DNA from: Actinomycetes bacterium
GTDB lineage: Bacteria > Actinomycetota > Thermoleophilia > Solirubrobacterales > Solirubrobacteraceae
Assembly: GCA_023404805.1 (NCBI GenBank)
Contig: JAEYAL010000153.1
Location: forward strand, 1-36,355
Direction of reading: 5' to 3'
DNA length: 36,355 nt
Shown here: in pieces, positions 8,012 to 14,881 of the stretch
Numbering within the stretch: the stretch's first letter is position 1
Layout: each line of letters starts with the position of its first letter
The notes under the pieces: generated by a model
What the model saw: the letters and a program-made list of their open reading frames with translations, nothing else
Told to the model about the DNA's origin: nothing
The model's database searches: none
Position numbers and translations under genes: made by a program

Positions 8012-8284
8012 ATGCCCCTGATCAAGCTTCCGACTCAGCTCCGCGACGTCGCCGGCGGCGCCGCCGAAGTCACCGTCGAGGGCGACACCGTCGGCTCGGC
8101 CCTCGAATCGCTCTTCGCCCAGCACGAGGAGCTCCGCGGCCGCATCACCGAAGACGGCGAGCTGCGCCGCTTCGTCAACATCTACCTCGCTGGCGAGGAC
8201 ATCCGCTACCTCGACGGCGTCGACACGCCCGTCCCGGCCGGCGGCGAGCTCACCATCTTGCCTGCGGTCGCTGGCGGCTGCTGA
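8012..8284 (+). CDS. MoaD/ThiS-family sulfur-carrier protein ending Gly-Gly-Cys
   Basis: This is a 90-residue beta-grasp (ubiquitin-like) protein. The features LRDVAGG, FVNIYLAGEDIRYLDG and GGELTILPAVAGG match CysO/MoaD-type sulfur carriers. The C terminus is GGC. Active carriers expose Gly-Gly, which is adenylated and converted to a thiocarboxylate, so the extra Cys90 would have to be removed, as by JAMM/Mec-type proteases in related systems. No such protease or E1-like activating enzyme lies in the window. It follows the SAM-riboswitch-controlled PLP gene by 40 bases on the same strand, so the pair probably works together. The ATG at 8012 is chosen because it begins the beta-grasp fold. Confidence 0.88.
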   Translation: MPLIKLPTQLRDVAGGAAEVTVEGDTVGSALESLFAQHEELRGRITEDGELRRFVNIYLAGEDIRYLDGVDTPVPAGGELTILPAVAGGC

Positions 8285-8302
8285 GCGGCCCTCGCGGCGA
8301 TC

Positions 8303-8360
8303 TTCGGTCCGCCCGAGAATCCACTGTACGGAGTACTTGTGGATCCTCGGCCAGACCGAA
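8303..8360. other. Long stepped hairpin downstream of the sulfur-carrier gene
   Basis: Nested perfect arms are TTCGGTC/GACCGAA (8303-8309, 8354-8360), CCGAG/CTCGG (8313-8317, 8346-8350), ATCCAC/GTGGAT (8319-8324, 8339-8344) and GTAC/GTAC (8326-8329, 8333-8336). Together they give 22 base pairs with small internal loops and a GGA tip. No T-run follows. It may be an RNA processing or termination structure, or a dispersed palindromic element. I find no second copy in the window. Confidence 0.6.
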
Positions 8361-8410
8361 TCTCATCCACGATGGCTCGCTCAGAGGGCCACCGGGATAC
8401 GACCTGATCG

Positions 8411-8432
8411 ACGGGCGCCTGCGGGCGCCCGT
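8411..8432 (+). terminator. Intrinsic terminator candidate of the thrC-like/sulfur-carrier unit
   Basis: ACGGGCGCC and GGCGCCCGT form a perfect 9-bp stem with a TGCG loop. It is followed by TTCGCATT, an imperfect T-rich tail. Confidence 0.55.
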
Positions 8433-8463
8433 TCGCATTCCTGGGGAGGCAGCAGACCGCCGC

Positions 8464-8469
8464 TAGCGT
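8464..8469 (+). promoter_or_regulatory. -10 element for the 84-residue hypothetical gene
   Basis: TAGCGT lies seven bases before the GTG at 8477, without a Shine-Dalgarno sequence. Confidence 0.4.
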
Positions 8470-8476
8470 CGTCAGC

Positions 8477-8731
8477 GTGGAACCGGAGCGGACTCCCGAC
8501 GGGCGCTACATCGTCGTCAACGGGCGGCGGTGGCGGGCCAGCGACCCGGGTTTGCCTGAGGAGCGCCGCCAGGAGCTGGTGGACGAGCTGATGGACGCGC
8601 GGCGTGCCGTCGCCGCCGCGAAACGCGCGGATGACACGGCAGCCGAGCGCGCAGCGCGCGACCGCGTCCACGCGGCGAAGGTCGCGCTGGGGGAGCGCGG
8701 TACGCCGTGGTGGGAAGAACCGCGTCGCTAA
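8477..8731 (+). CDS. Small conserved actinobacterial hypothetical protein
   Basis: The 84-residue product reads VNGRRWRASDPGLPEE, then a charged helix rich in Ala/Arg, then ALGERGTPWWEEP. I recognise this as a widespread small actinobacterial family whose members carry the same N- and C-terminal motifs. Some are labelled as Tol-type biopolymer transporters in annotations, a name the sequence does not support. There is no signal peptide or membrane segment. The central part is probably a helical hairpin. The GTG start fits the -10 element just upstream. The function is unknown. It ends 20 bases before the convergent LamG gene. Confidence 0.75.
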   Translation: MEPERTPDGRYIVVNGRRWRASDPGLPEERRQELVDELMDARRAVAAAKRADDTAAERAARDRVHAAKVALGERGTPWWEEPRR

Positions 8732-8750
8732 CCGGCAGCGGCCCGAGCCG

Positions 8751-9941
8751 CTACTCCAGCCCGAGGCCGAGGTTGTAGTGGTCGAGCACCTCGGCCGCGG
8801 TGATCACCCGCGAGTAGAGGGCAGCCTGGTCGAGGTCGGCGCCCGTGAGGTAGAGGTTCGACTCGTGCGAGCGGCCGAGCCAGATGGTCGTGCTGCCGGT
8901 GTGCGCCGTCGTGTTGCAGGTGGTGGCATTGGCGACCGAGACGCCGTCGAGGAAGAGCTCGATCGCGCCGCTTGTGCGCACGCGCGTGAAGACGACATGG
9001 TGCCACTCGCCGTCGCTGAGCGCACCGGCGTTGGAGCGGATGGTGGCGCCGTTGCCGCAGCCGGCGACGAGGCGCCCGGTGGCGTCGAGGGCGAGGCCGA
9101 AGTCGTTGTTGCTGGCAGCGCTGCCAGCGTCGATGATGCCAGCGGAGTTCGACCAGACCGTACCGGTGCCGCCGCCGCTGCTGGCGCTGCCCTTGATCCA
9201 GATCTCGAGGGAGTAGTTGGAGGCGATCGCGCCGAGGCGGTTGCCGGAGAGGTAGTCGGTGGTGCCGTTGAGGCGGACGGCCTGGTCGGTCGAACCGACG
9301 TTGGCGCCGTCGACGCGGCGGGTCGGCGTGCCGTTGTACGTCAGCGTGGCGGTGCCCCCGGACCCGACGTTCGCAGCGGTCGTGCCAGTGTCGCTGAGGC
9401 GGTAGTACTGGGCGACGTTCGCCGTGGCGGCGGCCCCGAACTCGCCGCGGAGCAGCCCGTCGTAGGAGCGGATGTTGAAGGTGTTGCCCGAGAGGGTGGA
9501 GCGGTCGCCGTTGTTGTTCGTCGCCTTGATCGACCACGCGCCGCTTGTGCCGGTCTCCAGCGGCGAACCCGCGGCCTGCACGGCGCTGCGGTACTGGTAG
9601 CCGGAGAACGGGCCGCCCGACGTGTTGAGCGGCACGGCGGTGTCGCCGTTGATGCCACCGAGGTCGGCGGTGACGCTGGCGATCCCGGCGACGTCGGTCA
9701 CCGAGTTCACGCACGCGTAGAAGTCGCCGCCCTGGCGGACGGTGTCGACGGGGGTGCCGACGGCGCAGGTCGGGTCGCTCGTGATCCTTACGCCGGTGAT
9801 GACGGGCTTGGACGTGACCGCGCGCGTGGTGAAGGTGCTCACGCCGGTGCTGGTCGACGAGATGTAGGCCGCCAGCGCGGTGCCGCAGACACAGCCGAGG
9901 ATCGCGAGCGCGACGAGGACGATGCGGGAGCGGACGGTCAC
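8751..9941 (-). CDS. Secreted LamG-domain protein with SipW-type signal sequence
   Basis: The 396-residue product starts at GTG 9941, which overlaps the stop of the upstream gene (GTGA). Its N terminus VTVRSRIVLVALAILG, with a cleavage region CGTALAAY, resembles the signal sequences of the TasA-like proteins in this locus. The C-terminal 200 residues form a LamG/concanavalin-like jelly roll. Typical marks are AVRLNGTTDYLSG, SLEIWIKG, EWHHVVFTR, IELFLDGVSV, WLGRS and DLDQAALYSRVITAAEV. The segment between (about residues 40-190) is beta-rich and unassigned. LamG modules usually bind glycan or protein ligands outside the cell. With the neighbouring gene it forms a two-gene unit divergent from the TasA-like/signal peptidase genes. 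Confidence 0.82.
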   Translation of the reverse strand: MTVRSRIVLVALAILGCVCGTALAAYISSTSTGVSTFTTRAVTSKPVITGVRITSDPTCAVGTPVDTVRQGGDFYACVNSVTDVAGIASVTADLGGINGDTAVPLNTSGGPFSGYQYRSAVQAAGSPLETGTSGAWSIKATNNNGDRSTLSGNTFNIRSYDGLLRGEFGAAATANVAQYYRLSDTGTTAANVGSGGTATLTYNGTPTRRVDGANVGSTDQAVRLNGTTDYLSGNRLGAIASNYSLEIWIKGSASSGGGTGTVWSNSAGIIDAGSAASNNDFGLALDATGRLVAGCGNGATIRSNAGALSDGEWHHVVFTRVRTSGAIELFLDGVSVANATTCNTTAHTGSTTIWLGRSHESNLYLTGADLDQAALYSRVITAAEVLDHYNLGLGLE

Positions 9942-11743
9942 TGGCTGTGGGCCTCCCACGTGAACTGGCCGGTCGCGCTCGAGCTGGCGGCGGCCGGGTC
10001 CTCGTCGACGGTGACTTCGATGCGGTACCAGTGGGCGTCGCCTTCGCGCCAGACGGCGGGGGCGGAGACGGCGTCGTGGATGGCGCCGAGCTCGTCGGCG
10101 CCGAGGGCGCGCGACCAGATCCCGACCTGGTCGGCGCGGCCGCCCGTGTAGGTGGCTGCGGTGCCGTCGCGCATCAGGAAGAAGGGCGAGGTGGGCGCCG
10201 TCGTCGCGGAGGCGGTGCCCGAGAAGACGCGGCGGCCGTCGAGGTAGTACTCGACCGTGGCGCCGTTGCGCACGAGCGCGTGGTGGTGCCAGGCGCCGCG
10301 GAGCGGCGAGAACTGCACGCCGGTGTCGAAGACCTCGCCGCTGCTGCGGAACTTGAGCGTGCCGCTGCCATCGTCGAAGCCCAGCGACCACCCGGCGGCG
10401 GCGCCAGAGGTGCTGTCGCGGAGGAGGTTGTTGCCGCTCGTCAGGCGGAACCAGCCCGCGATCGTCGCGGCGGTGGTGAGGCCCGTGGCCGGCAGCGAGA
10501 GGGTCTGCGTCGTGCCGTTGAAGGCCAGGCCCCACTGGTCGTCGGTCGGCGACGGGTGGGCGCCGGCCGTCACGACCGGGGCGCCAGTCGCGGTGGCTGC
10601 CGTGCCGGTCGACGCGACGGTCGAGGCCTGGTTGGGCTGGAAGCTGCGGAAGTTGTCGATCTGGACGCCCGTGCTGTCGTCCTGCGCGCCGACGCCGACG
10701 AGGCGGATGCCGGTGCGGCCGGTGGCGGCGATCGTGCCGTCGGTCGCCGAGAGGCGCTGGCTGCCATCGATCTTCACGGCGGTCGTCGTGCCGTTCTGCT
10801 CGACCACGACGTGCGCGGTGTCGCCGACGTTGATCGGGCCGCTCCACGAGTCGAGCACGGTGATCGTGCCGGCGTTCGCCGTCGCAAGCTCCCAGATCCC
10901 CGCGTCGCCGCGGTACCGGATGAGGTAGCCGGTATCGCCGGTCGTCGGCATGCGCGTGAGCAGGCCCGCCTCGCCGGAGGCGGAGCGCAGCGTGAAGTCG
11001 GCGGTGATCGTCTCGGCGCCGGTGGCGGTCGCGAGGCGGTAGATGGCGGTGCCCGCCGCCTGCGGGCGCGCGCGGCCAGATCCCGTGAAGACCGCGTTGG
11101 TGGTGCTCACGGCCTGGCGGGTCCAAGCGCCGCCGTAGAGCTCCACGCGGGAGCTGAGCAGCGCGGCCGGGGTGCCGCTGAACTGGTCGGCGCGGCGCGT
11201 GCGCTCGCCGAGCTCCCAGAGCCCCACCAGGTTCGTGCGCGCGGCGAGAACGGGGGAGATCGATGTGGCGAACAGCGTCTCGGACGGGTCGCTGACGCCC
11301 GTCGCCCAGTTTGCGGGCATGTCAGACAGGCGGCCGTCGTAGACCACGCCGTTGCCGATGCCGTAGTAGTCGCGCTCGTCAGGTGCGAAGCCGGAGCAGT
11401 CGTCCCAGGCTGCGGCGCCGCTGCCGCGCTCGATCTTCACGCGCAGATGCTGCGCGAGAGTGCCGGTCGATGCGGCGCGCAGGCGGACCTCCGACGGGAG
11501 GCTGCCATCGGACGTGACCCGGATGCAGCTCGTGTCAGAGCCGCCCGCGCCCGCGTTGATGAGGCCGAGGCCAGCGCCGCCGCTGCCGTTGTCGGTCAGG
11601 TGGACCGAGCCGGCTTCGACGTCGTTGCCCGCGTTGCCCGTCTGCGCCGTGTAGGCAGCCAGCGTTCCGGCCGACAGCACGCAGGCGCCACCGAACACGG
11701 CCAAGGGAGACAGGAGACGACGCAACGCCACTGCACCAGACAT
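9938..11743 (-). CDS. TasA/camelysin-like secreted protein with inserted LamG-like modules
   Basis: The product has 601 residues. Residues 1-35 are a SipW-type signal (hydrophobic core ending GTLAAYTAQ). Residues 36-160 match the 188-residue subunit encoded at 11964 in motif order: N-x-AGSVHLTDN, SCIRV, GSLPSEVRL, VKIERGSG and CSGF. Residues 562-601 (AVWREGDAHWYRIEV to FTWEAHSQ) match that protein's C-terminal end. The roughly 400 residues between are foreign to that fold. A LamG-type start (LVGLWELGE, 172-180), a separate jelly-roll-like segment (about 200-370) and the rest of a LamG domain (about 380-558, with AWHHHALVRNG and EYYLDGRRV) follow one another. It is probably a surface-fibre component that displays a binding module. 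It starts at ATG 11743 with GAGGG just upstream. Confidence 0.8.
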   Translation of the reverse strand: MSGAVALRRLLSPLAVFGGACVLSAGTLAAYTAQTGNAGNDVEAGSVHLTDNGSGGAGLGLINAGAGGSDTSCIRVTSDGSLPSEVRLRAASTGTLAQHLRVKIERGSGAAAWDDCSGFAPDERDYYGIGNGVVYDGRLSDMPANWATGVSDPSETLFATSISPVLAARTNLVGLWELGERTRRADQFSGTPAALLSSRVELYGGAWTRQAVSTTNAVFTGSGRARPQAAGTAIYRLATATGAETITADFTLRSASGEAGLLTRMPTTGDTGYLIRYRGDAGIWELATANAGTITVLDSWSGPINVGDTAHVVVEQNGTTTAVKIDGSQRLSATDGTIAATGRTGIRLVGVGAQDDSTGVQIDNFRSFQPNQASTVASTGTAATATGAPVVTAGAHPSPTDDQWGLAFNGTTQTLSLPATGLTTAATIAGWFRLTSGNNLLRDSTSGAAAGWSLGFDDGSGTLKFRSSGEVFDTGVQFSPLRGAWHHHALVRNGATVEYYLDGRRVFSGTASATTAPTSPFFLMRDGTAATYTGGRADQVGIWSRALGADELGAIHDAVSAPAVWREGDAHWYRIEVTVDEDPAAASSSATGQFTWEAHSQ

Positions 11744-11775
11744 CGCCCTCGCGCGTGGGGGCGGCAGAGCCGCTG

Positions 11776-11803
11776 GACGTATGACCCAAGACTCCGGTGT
11801 AAA
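11776..11803 (-). promoter_or_regulatory. Promoter candidate for the LamG-containing unit
   Basis: On the minus strand a -35-like TTTACA (11803-11798) and a -10-like TACGTC (11781-11776) are 16 bases apart, about 33 bases before the start codon. Confidence 0.35.
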
Positions 11804-11868
11804 AGACCCCGGATTCGGTGTTTGTTGGACAGATGGACGGCAATGCGCCTACGTTCGTTCACACCGGA
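11793..11868. repeat. Inverted repeat between the divergent TasA-like units
   Basis: TCCGGTGT (11793-11800) and ACACCGGA (11861-11868) are exact inverted copies 60 bases apart, each next to one of the two divergent promoter candidates. They could be paired operator half sites for one regulator of both units. Confidence 0.35.
11825..11855 (+). promoter_or_regulatory. Promoter candidate for the TasA-like subunit gene
   Basis: TTGGAC (11825-11830) and TACGTT (11850-11855) resemble -35 and -10 boxes, with a long 19-base spacer. They would give a leader of about 100 bases. Confidence 0.35.
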
Positions 11869-11963
11869 CTCAAGCCATTGCCCGAAATCCCGAAGAGAAG
11901 ACCAGTTGCACCGCCCAGACCGGGTGGCCGCCCCCCACTGATCACGAGAAATCTGAAGGATCC

Positions 11964-12530
11964 ATGCCTCGCTCACGCAAGCTTCTGCTGACGACCCTGG
12001 TCGTTGGCGCCACGAGCGCAGTCGCAGGGCTCGGTGTCTTCGCAGCGTTCACCGCGACGACCGACAACACCGGGAACTCGATCGCGTCGGGCACCGTGAC
12101 CATCTCCGACAATGACTCGGCTGCTGCCCTGTACGCGGTGACCAACCGCGGCCCGGGCTCCAGCACCGTCTCGTGCATCCGCGTGTCCTACACCGGCACG
12201 CTGCCGTCGACGGTGAAGTTCTACCGCTCCAACACGGTCACGAACGGCACCGCCTTCAACCTGCGCATCGAGCGCGGTTCGGGCCTCTCGGGCTCCTACC
12301 CGTCCTGCACCGGCTTCACGGCCGCTGCTGACGTCTACAACGGCACGCTCGGCGGTCTCGCGACCTCCTACGCGGCCGCACCGGACGCCAAGGGCTCCGC
12401 ATGGGCGCAGAACGACACCGTCGACTACCGCGTCACCGCGACTGTCGTCGACGACCCGACGCCGAACTCGCACGCGTCGGTGGTCTCGTCGGGCACCCAC
12501 TCCTTCACCTGGGAAGCCCAGAACAACTAA
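11964..12530 (+). CDS. TasA/camelysin-like fibre subunit with SipW-type signal peptide
   Basis: The product has 188 residues. A basic start and hydrophobic core run to GLGVFAAFTATTDNTGN, the pattern of SipW-dependent signal peptides, in which Ala-Phe/Tyr follows the core. IASGTVTISDND then marks the first strands of the TasA/CalY beta-sandwich. Two Cys (in SCIRV and SCTGF) could form a disulfide. The end, SFTWEAQNN, is shared with the divergent 601-residue protein. TasA-family proteins polymerise into extracellular fibres in Bacillus biofilms. That this one does so is inference from family and from the signal peptidase encoded two genes downstream. ATG 11964 follows GAAGGA by three bases. The function as a surface subunit is likely. 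Confidence 0.82.
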   Translation: MPRSRKLLLTTLVVGATSAVAGLGVFAAFTATTDNTGNSIASGTVTISDNDSAAALYAVTNRGPGSSTVSCIRVSYTGTLPSTVKFYRSNTVTNGTAFNLRIERGSGLSGSYPSCTGFTAAADVYNGTLGGLATSYAAAPDAKGSAWAQNDTVDYRVTATVVDDPTPNSHASVVSSGTHSFTWEAQNN

Positions 12531-12666
12531 CGCCCTGGCGGGGCTTTCGCGCCGCAGTTTCGGTTCGGGCGGAGCCGGTTCAGGCCTCTGGCCGGGCCGG
12601 ATCCGCGCGGAGTGAAGATGCAAGCGAGAGTCCGCCAGACGCCGGCGCTCGTGAGACGCTGCACGC

Positions 12667-13374
12667 TTGCAGCACGAGGCTGACAGAGACACCAGGAGCG
12701 CGGTCGCCCGCGTGCTTGGTGCCCTCGTCGGCCTCGGCGTCGTGTTCGCGGTCGTCGCGCCGACGCGCGGCGTAGAGCCGCAGCAGGGCGCCGGCGGCGC
12801 GGCAGCGCCCGCGCAGATCGAGGTCCGCGCCATCGGCGCGGGGGAGTTCGAGGTCGATCCGCTCGGCACGGTCCTGGAGGCCACGGCGTTCCCGCCTCCG
12901 GGAACGCGCGGCGGCCCGACGCTGGCGGTCACGATCCGCAACATCACCGGTCTGCCGCTGAAGGTGGGCGTGCGCCTGCTCGGGCTCTCGCCGACGCTCG
13001 ACAAGGCCGTCAAAGTGCGCGCGAGCGTCGCGGGCGGCGTCGCCGTCAACGGGCCGCTGGGCCTCGCCGGCGAGTGGTCGAAACCGACGGGCGTCCTGCA
13101 ATCAGGGCAGCAGTCGACGCTCCGGATGCGCTTCAAGCTCCTCCCCGGGCTGCCAGCCGATGCGTGGCAGGGCAAGCTCGATGTCCGGCAGCTCGAAGTC
13201 CGCGCGATCAAGCTCGACGGCACGCCTGCGGCTGATGCGCAGACGATCGGGAGCACGACCGTTCCGGAGACGACCGCGACGAGTCCGGGCCCCGCCGGGA
13301 CGACCCCGCCGCCGGCCGCGACGACGCCGCCAACCGCTGGGCCGCCGGCTCCGGCCGCGGGGACGACGCCGTGA
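12667..13374 (+). CDS. Secreted accessory protein of the TasA/SipW-like locus
   Basis: The product is 235 residues if the TTG at 12667 is used; a GTG at 12712 would also leave an intact signal segment. The hydrophobic stretch VLGALVGLGVVFAVVAP is a signal peptide or anchor. A beta-rich domain of about 150 residues follows. It includes LAVTIRNITGLPLKVGVRLLG, and later SGQQSTLRMRF and WQGKLDVRQLEVRA. These resemble edge strands of TasA-like sandwiches. The last 40 residues are a Pro/Thr/Ala-rich tail, suggesting a wall-spanning or glycosylated linker. It overlaps the signal peptidase gene by four bases (GTGA), so the products are made together. By position it could play the role TapA has in Bacillus, but no direct similarity to TapA is seen. 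Confidence 0.7.
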   Translation: MQHEADRDTRSAVARVLGALVGLGVVFAVVAPTRGVEPQQGAGGAAAPAQIEVRAIGAGEFEVDPLGTVLEATAFPPPGTRGGPTLAVTIRNITGLPLKVGVRLLGLSPTLDKAVKVRASVAGGVAVNGPLGLAGEWSKPTGVLQSGQQSTLRMRFKLLPGLPADAWQGKLDVRQLEVRAIKLDGTPAADAQTIGSTTVPETTATSPGPAGTTPPPAATTPPTAGPPAPAAGTTP

Positions 13375-13988
13375 GCGGGGCGCAGCAACCCACCGCGGGA
13401 CGCCTCGCGTTGCGCTTCGGCGAAGCCCTGGTCGGCGGCCTCGTCGCGGGATTCGTCTTGCTCGCGCTCGCGCCGGTCGTGCTCGGCTGGCGGCCGTACA
13501 CGGTGCTCACCGGCTCGATGCGGCCGGTGATCCAGCCGGGCGACGTCGTCATGGACCAGCCCGTGAAGATCTCCGACGCGCACGTCGGCGACGTCGTCAC
13601 GTTCAGCGACCCGAGCCGCGACGGCGTGCTCGTGACGCACCGGATCCGGTCGATCACGCGCGGCCCGGTCCAGACCGACGTCGAAACCCGCGGCGACGCC
13701 AACAACTCGTCCGAGCGGTGGACGATCAAAACCCAGGACCGCGTGGGCCGGGTCGTCTATGTGATCCCGAAGGTCGGCCACGCCGCGAACGCGATCCGCA
13801 ACCCGGCCGGGATCATCCTGCTCGTCGTCATCCCGGTGCTCGGCATCGGCCTCGGGATCGTGCGCAAGATCTGGAAGGAAGAGGACGAGGACGACGACGC
13901 ACCGGCGGACGGCGGCGGCGAGCCCGAACCTGCAACCGGCGCTGCGGATTCACAGGACGAAGGCGCGGACGCCGCCCCGGACCGGTAG
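13371..13988 (+). CDS. Signal peptidase I, SipW-like (Ser/His, S26B type)
   Basis: The product has 205 residues. One membrane helix at about 20-40 leads into TGSMRP with the nucleophile Ser49. VTHRI carries His90, so this is a Ser/His enzyme of the archaeal/eukaryotic-like S26B group and not the Ser/Lys type. The conserved GDAN is at 108-111. A second membrane helix spans about 145-165, as in SipW, and an acidic tail (EEDEDDD and so on) faces the cytoplasm. Enzymes of this kind cut the unusual signal sequences of TasA-like proteins. Three proteins with such signals are encoded next to it, so they are the probable substrates. The GTG start overlaps the preceding gene. Confidence 0.9.
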   Translation: MSGAQQPTAGRLALRFGEALVGGLVAGFVLLALAPVVLGWRPYTVLTGSMRPVIQPGDVVMDQPVKISDAHVGDVVTFSDPSRDGVLVTHRIRSITRGPVQTDVETRGDANNSSERWTIKTQDRVGRVVYVIPKVGHAANAIRNPAGIILLVVIPVLGIGLGIVRKIWKEEDEDDDAPADGGGEPEPATGAADSQDEGADAAPDR

Positions 13989-13991
13989 CCT
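13986..13991 (+). promoter_or_regulatory. -10 element for tRNA-Arg
   Basis: TAGCCT lies 13 bases before the tRNA and includes the TAG stop codon of the signal peptidase gene. No good -35 box is visible. Confidence 0.35.
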
Positions 13992-14004
13992 CCGGGATCT
14001 ACCA

Positions 14005-14077
14005 GCGCCCGTAGCTCAGTGGATAGAGCGCCTGCCTCCGGAGCAGGAAGTCGCAAGTTCGAATCTTGCCGGGCGCG
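14005..14077 (+). tRNA. tRNA-Arg (anticodon CCG)
   Basis: A full cloverleaf can be drawn. The acceptor stem is GCGCCCG with CGGGCGC. The D arm is GCTC/GAGC around AGTGGATA. The anticodon stem CCTGC/GCAGG holds the loop CTCCGGA (anticodon CCG). The variable loop is AAGTC, and the T arm GCAAG/CTTGC holds TTCGAAT. The discriminator base is G and CCA is not encoded. It reads the CGG codon, which is frequent in this GC-rich genome. Confidence 0.96.
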
Positions 14078-14081
14078 CTCT

Positions 14082-14097
14082 GAGGGCGTACGCCCTC
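14082..14097 (+). terminator. Terminator hairpin after tRNA-Arg
   Basis: GAGGGCGTACGCCCTC is a perfect 16-bp palindrome starting five bases after the tRNA. It can fold into a GC-rich hairpin. The tail GTT is short on T. Confidence 0.5.
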
Positions 14098-14182
14098 GTT
14101 CACCGCGCGCGGGGGTACGCCGGAAGGTCTTCGGTCCATGCGCCTGCGCCCCGACCGCGTCCCCGGAACGGAGACCCTGCTC

Positions 14183-14788
14183 ATGGCCGACGAAGCCCCG
14201 CTTCCCCCTGTCGAACGCGACACGCTCGATCTCGCGCTGCGGTCGACCCCCGACCCGTTCCTCGGCGACCTCATCGAACTCGCGCAGCACGGCACCGAGC
14301 TGGCGGTCGGCCTGCTGGTCAACGGCATGGTCGTGATCGGCCGCCTCGACCGTCCGGAGGCGATCGCGTCTGCCCTCGGCACGATGCGCCAGCGCCTGAT
14401 CGACCGCTCGCCCAAGCCCGAAGGCCAGTCCGACGAGCAGTGGGCCTCCGTCCGCGAGGGCTTCGCGAACGCGCCGCTGAACTTCGTCGCCGAGCGCCAG
14501 CAGGTCGAAGCGGCCGTGCACCAGGAGCTTTCCGAGCGCGCCGTCGACGGCGTCGTGAACATGGACGAGCTGCCTGCGACGCTGGCCCGCCAGGCTCGTG
14601 AGATCGCCACCCGGACCCACATCACCCTCACCGACGCGCGCATCGCCGCGCCGGGCCAGGACGGCATGACCGCTCTGCCCGTCCTGCGTGTCGCCGTGGC
14701 GCATGTGACGTCGTGGTGGTTCGCGATGCCCGACGAGGAGGGCCGCTCGAACATCGAGCTCTGGTCCGAGAACCGCAGCGAGGGCTGA
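14183..14788 (+). CDS. Conserved hypothetical protein, distantly GvpU-like
   Basis: The 201-residue product starts at ATG 14183, with GGAG about ten bases upstream. It is acidic, soluble and lacks signal or membrane segments. The segment ELAVGLLVNGMVVIGRL, and later the strand THITLTDARIAAPGQ, recall the two beta units of GvpU-type gas vesicle accessory proteins. The similarity is weak and no other gas vesicle genes are in the window. A longer reading from 14138 would run through sequence just after the tRNA and is less likely. It stands alone between tRNA-Arg and a small gene. The function is unknown. Confidence 0.65.
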   Translation: MADEAPLPPVERDTLDLALRSTPDPFLGDLIELAQHGTELAVGLLVNGMVVIGRLDRPEAIASALGTMRQRLIDRSPKPEGQSDEQWASVREGFANAPLNFVAERQQVEAAVHQELSERAVDGVVNMDELPATLARQAREIATRTHITLTDARIAAPGQDGMTALPVLRVAVAHVTSWWFAMPDEEGRSNIELWSENRSEG

Positions 14789-14881
14789 GGCCCGCCCCCG
14801 GCGTGAGGCTGGCGGGCGCCGCCCTCAGCCTCTCGTCCGGCGCCGGCCCAGCCGGCCGGCGCCAGGTCGATAGTCAAGGCG

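Noticed and set aside
9947..11941. A 664-codon plus-strand open frame opposite the LamG-containing gene
   Set aside because: It is an antisense shadow; the protein is low-complexity Arg/Ala/Val/Gly without domain motifs, whereas the minus strand has clear LamG and TasA-like motifs.
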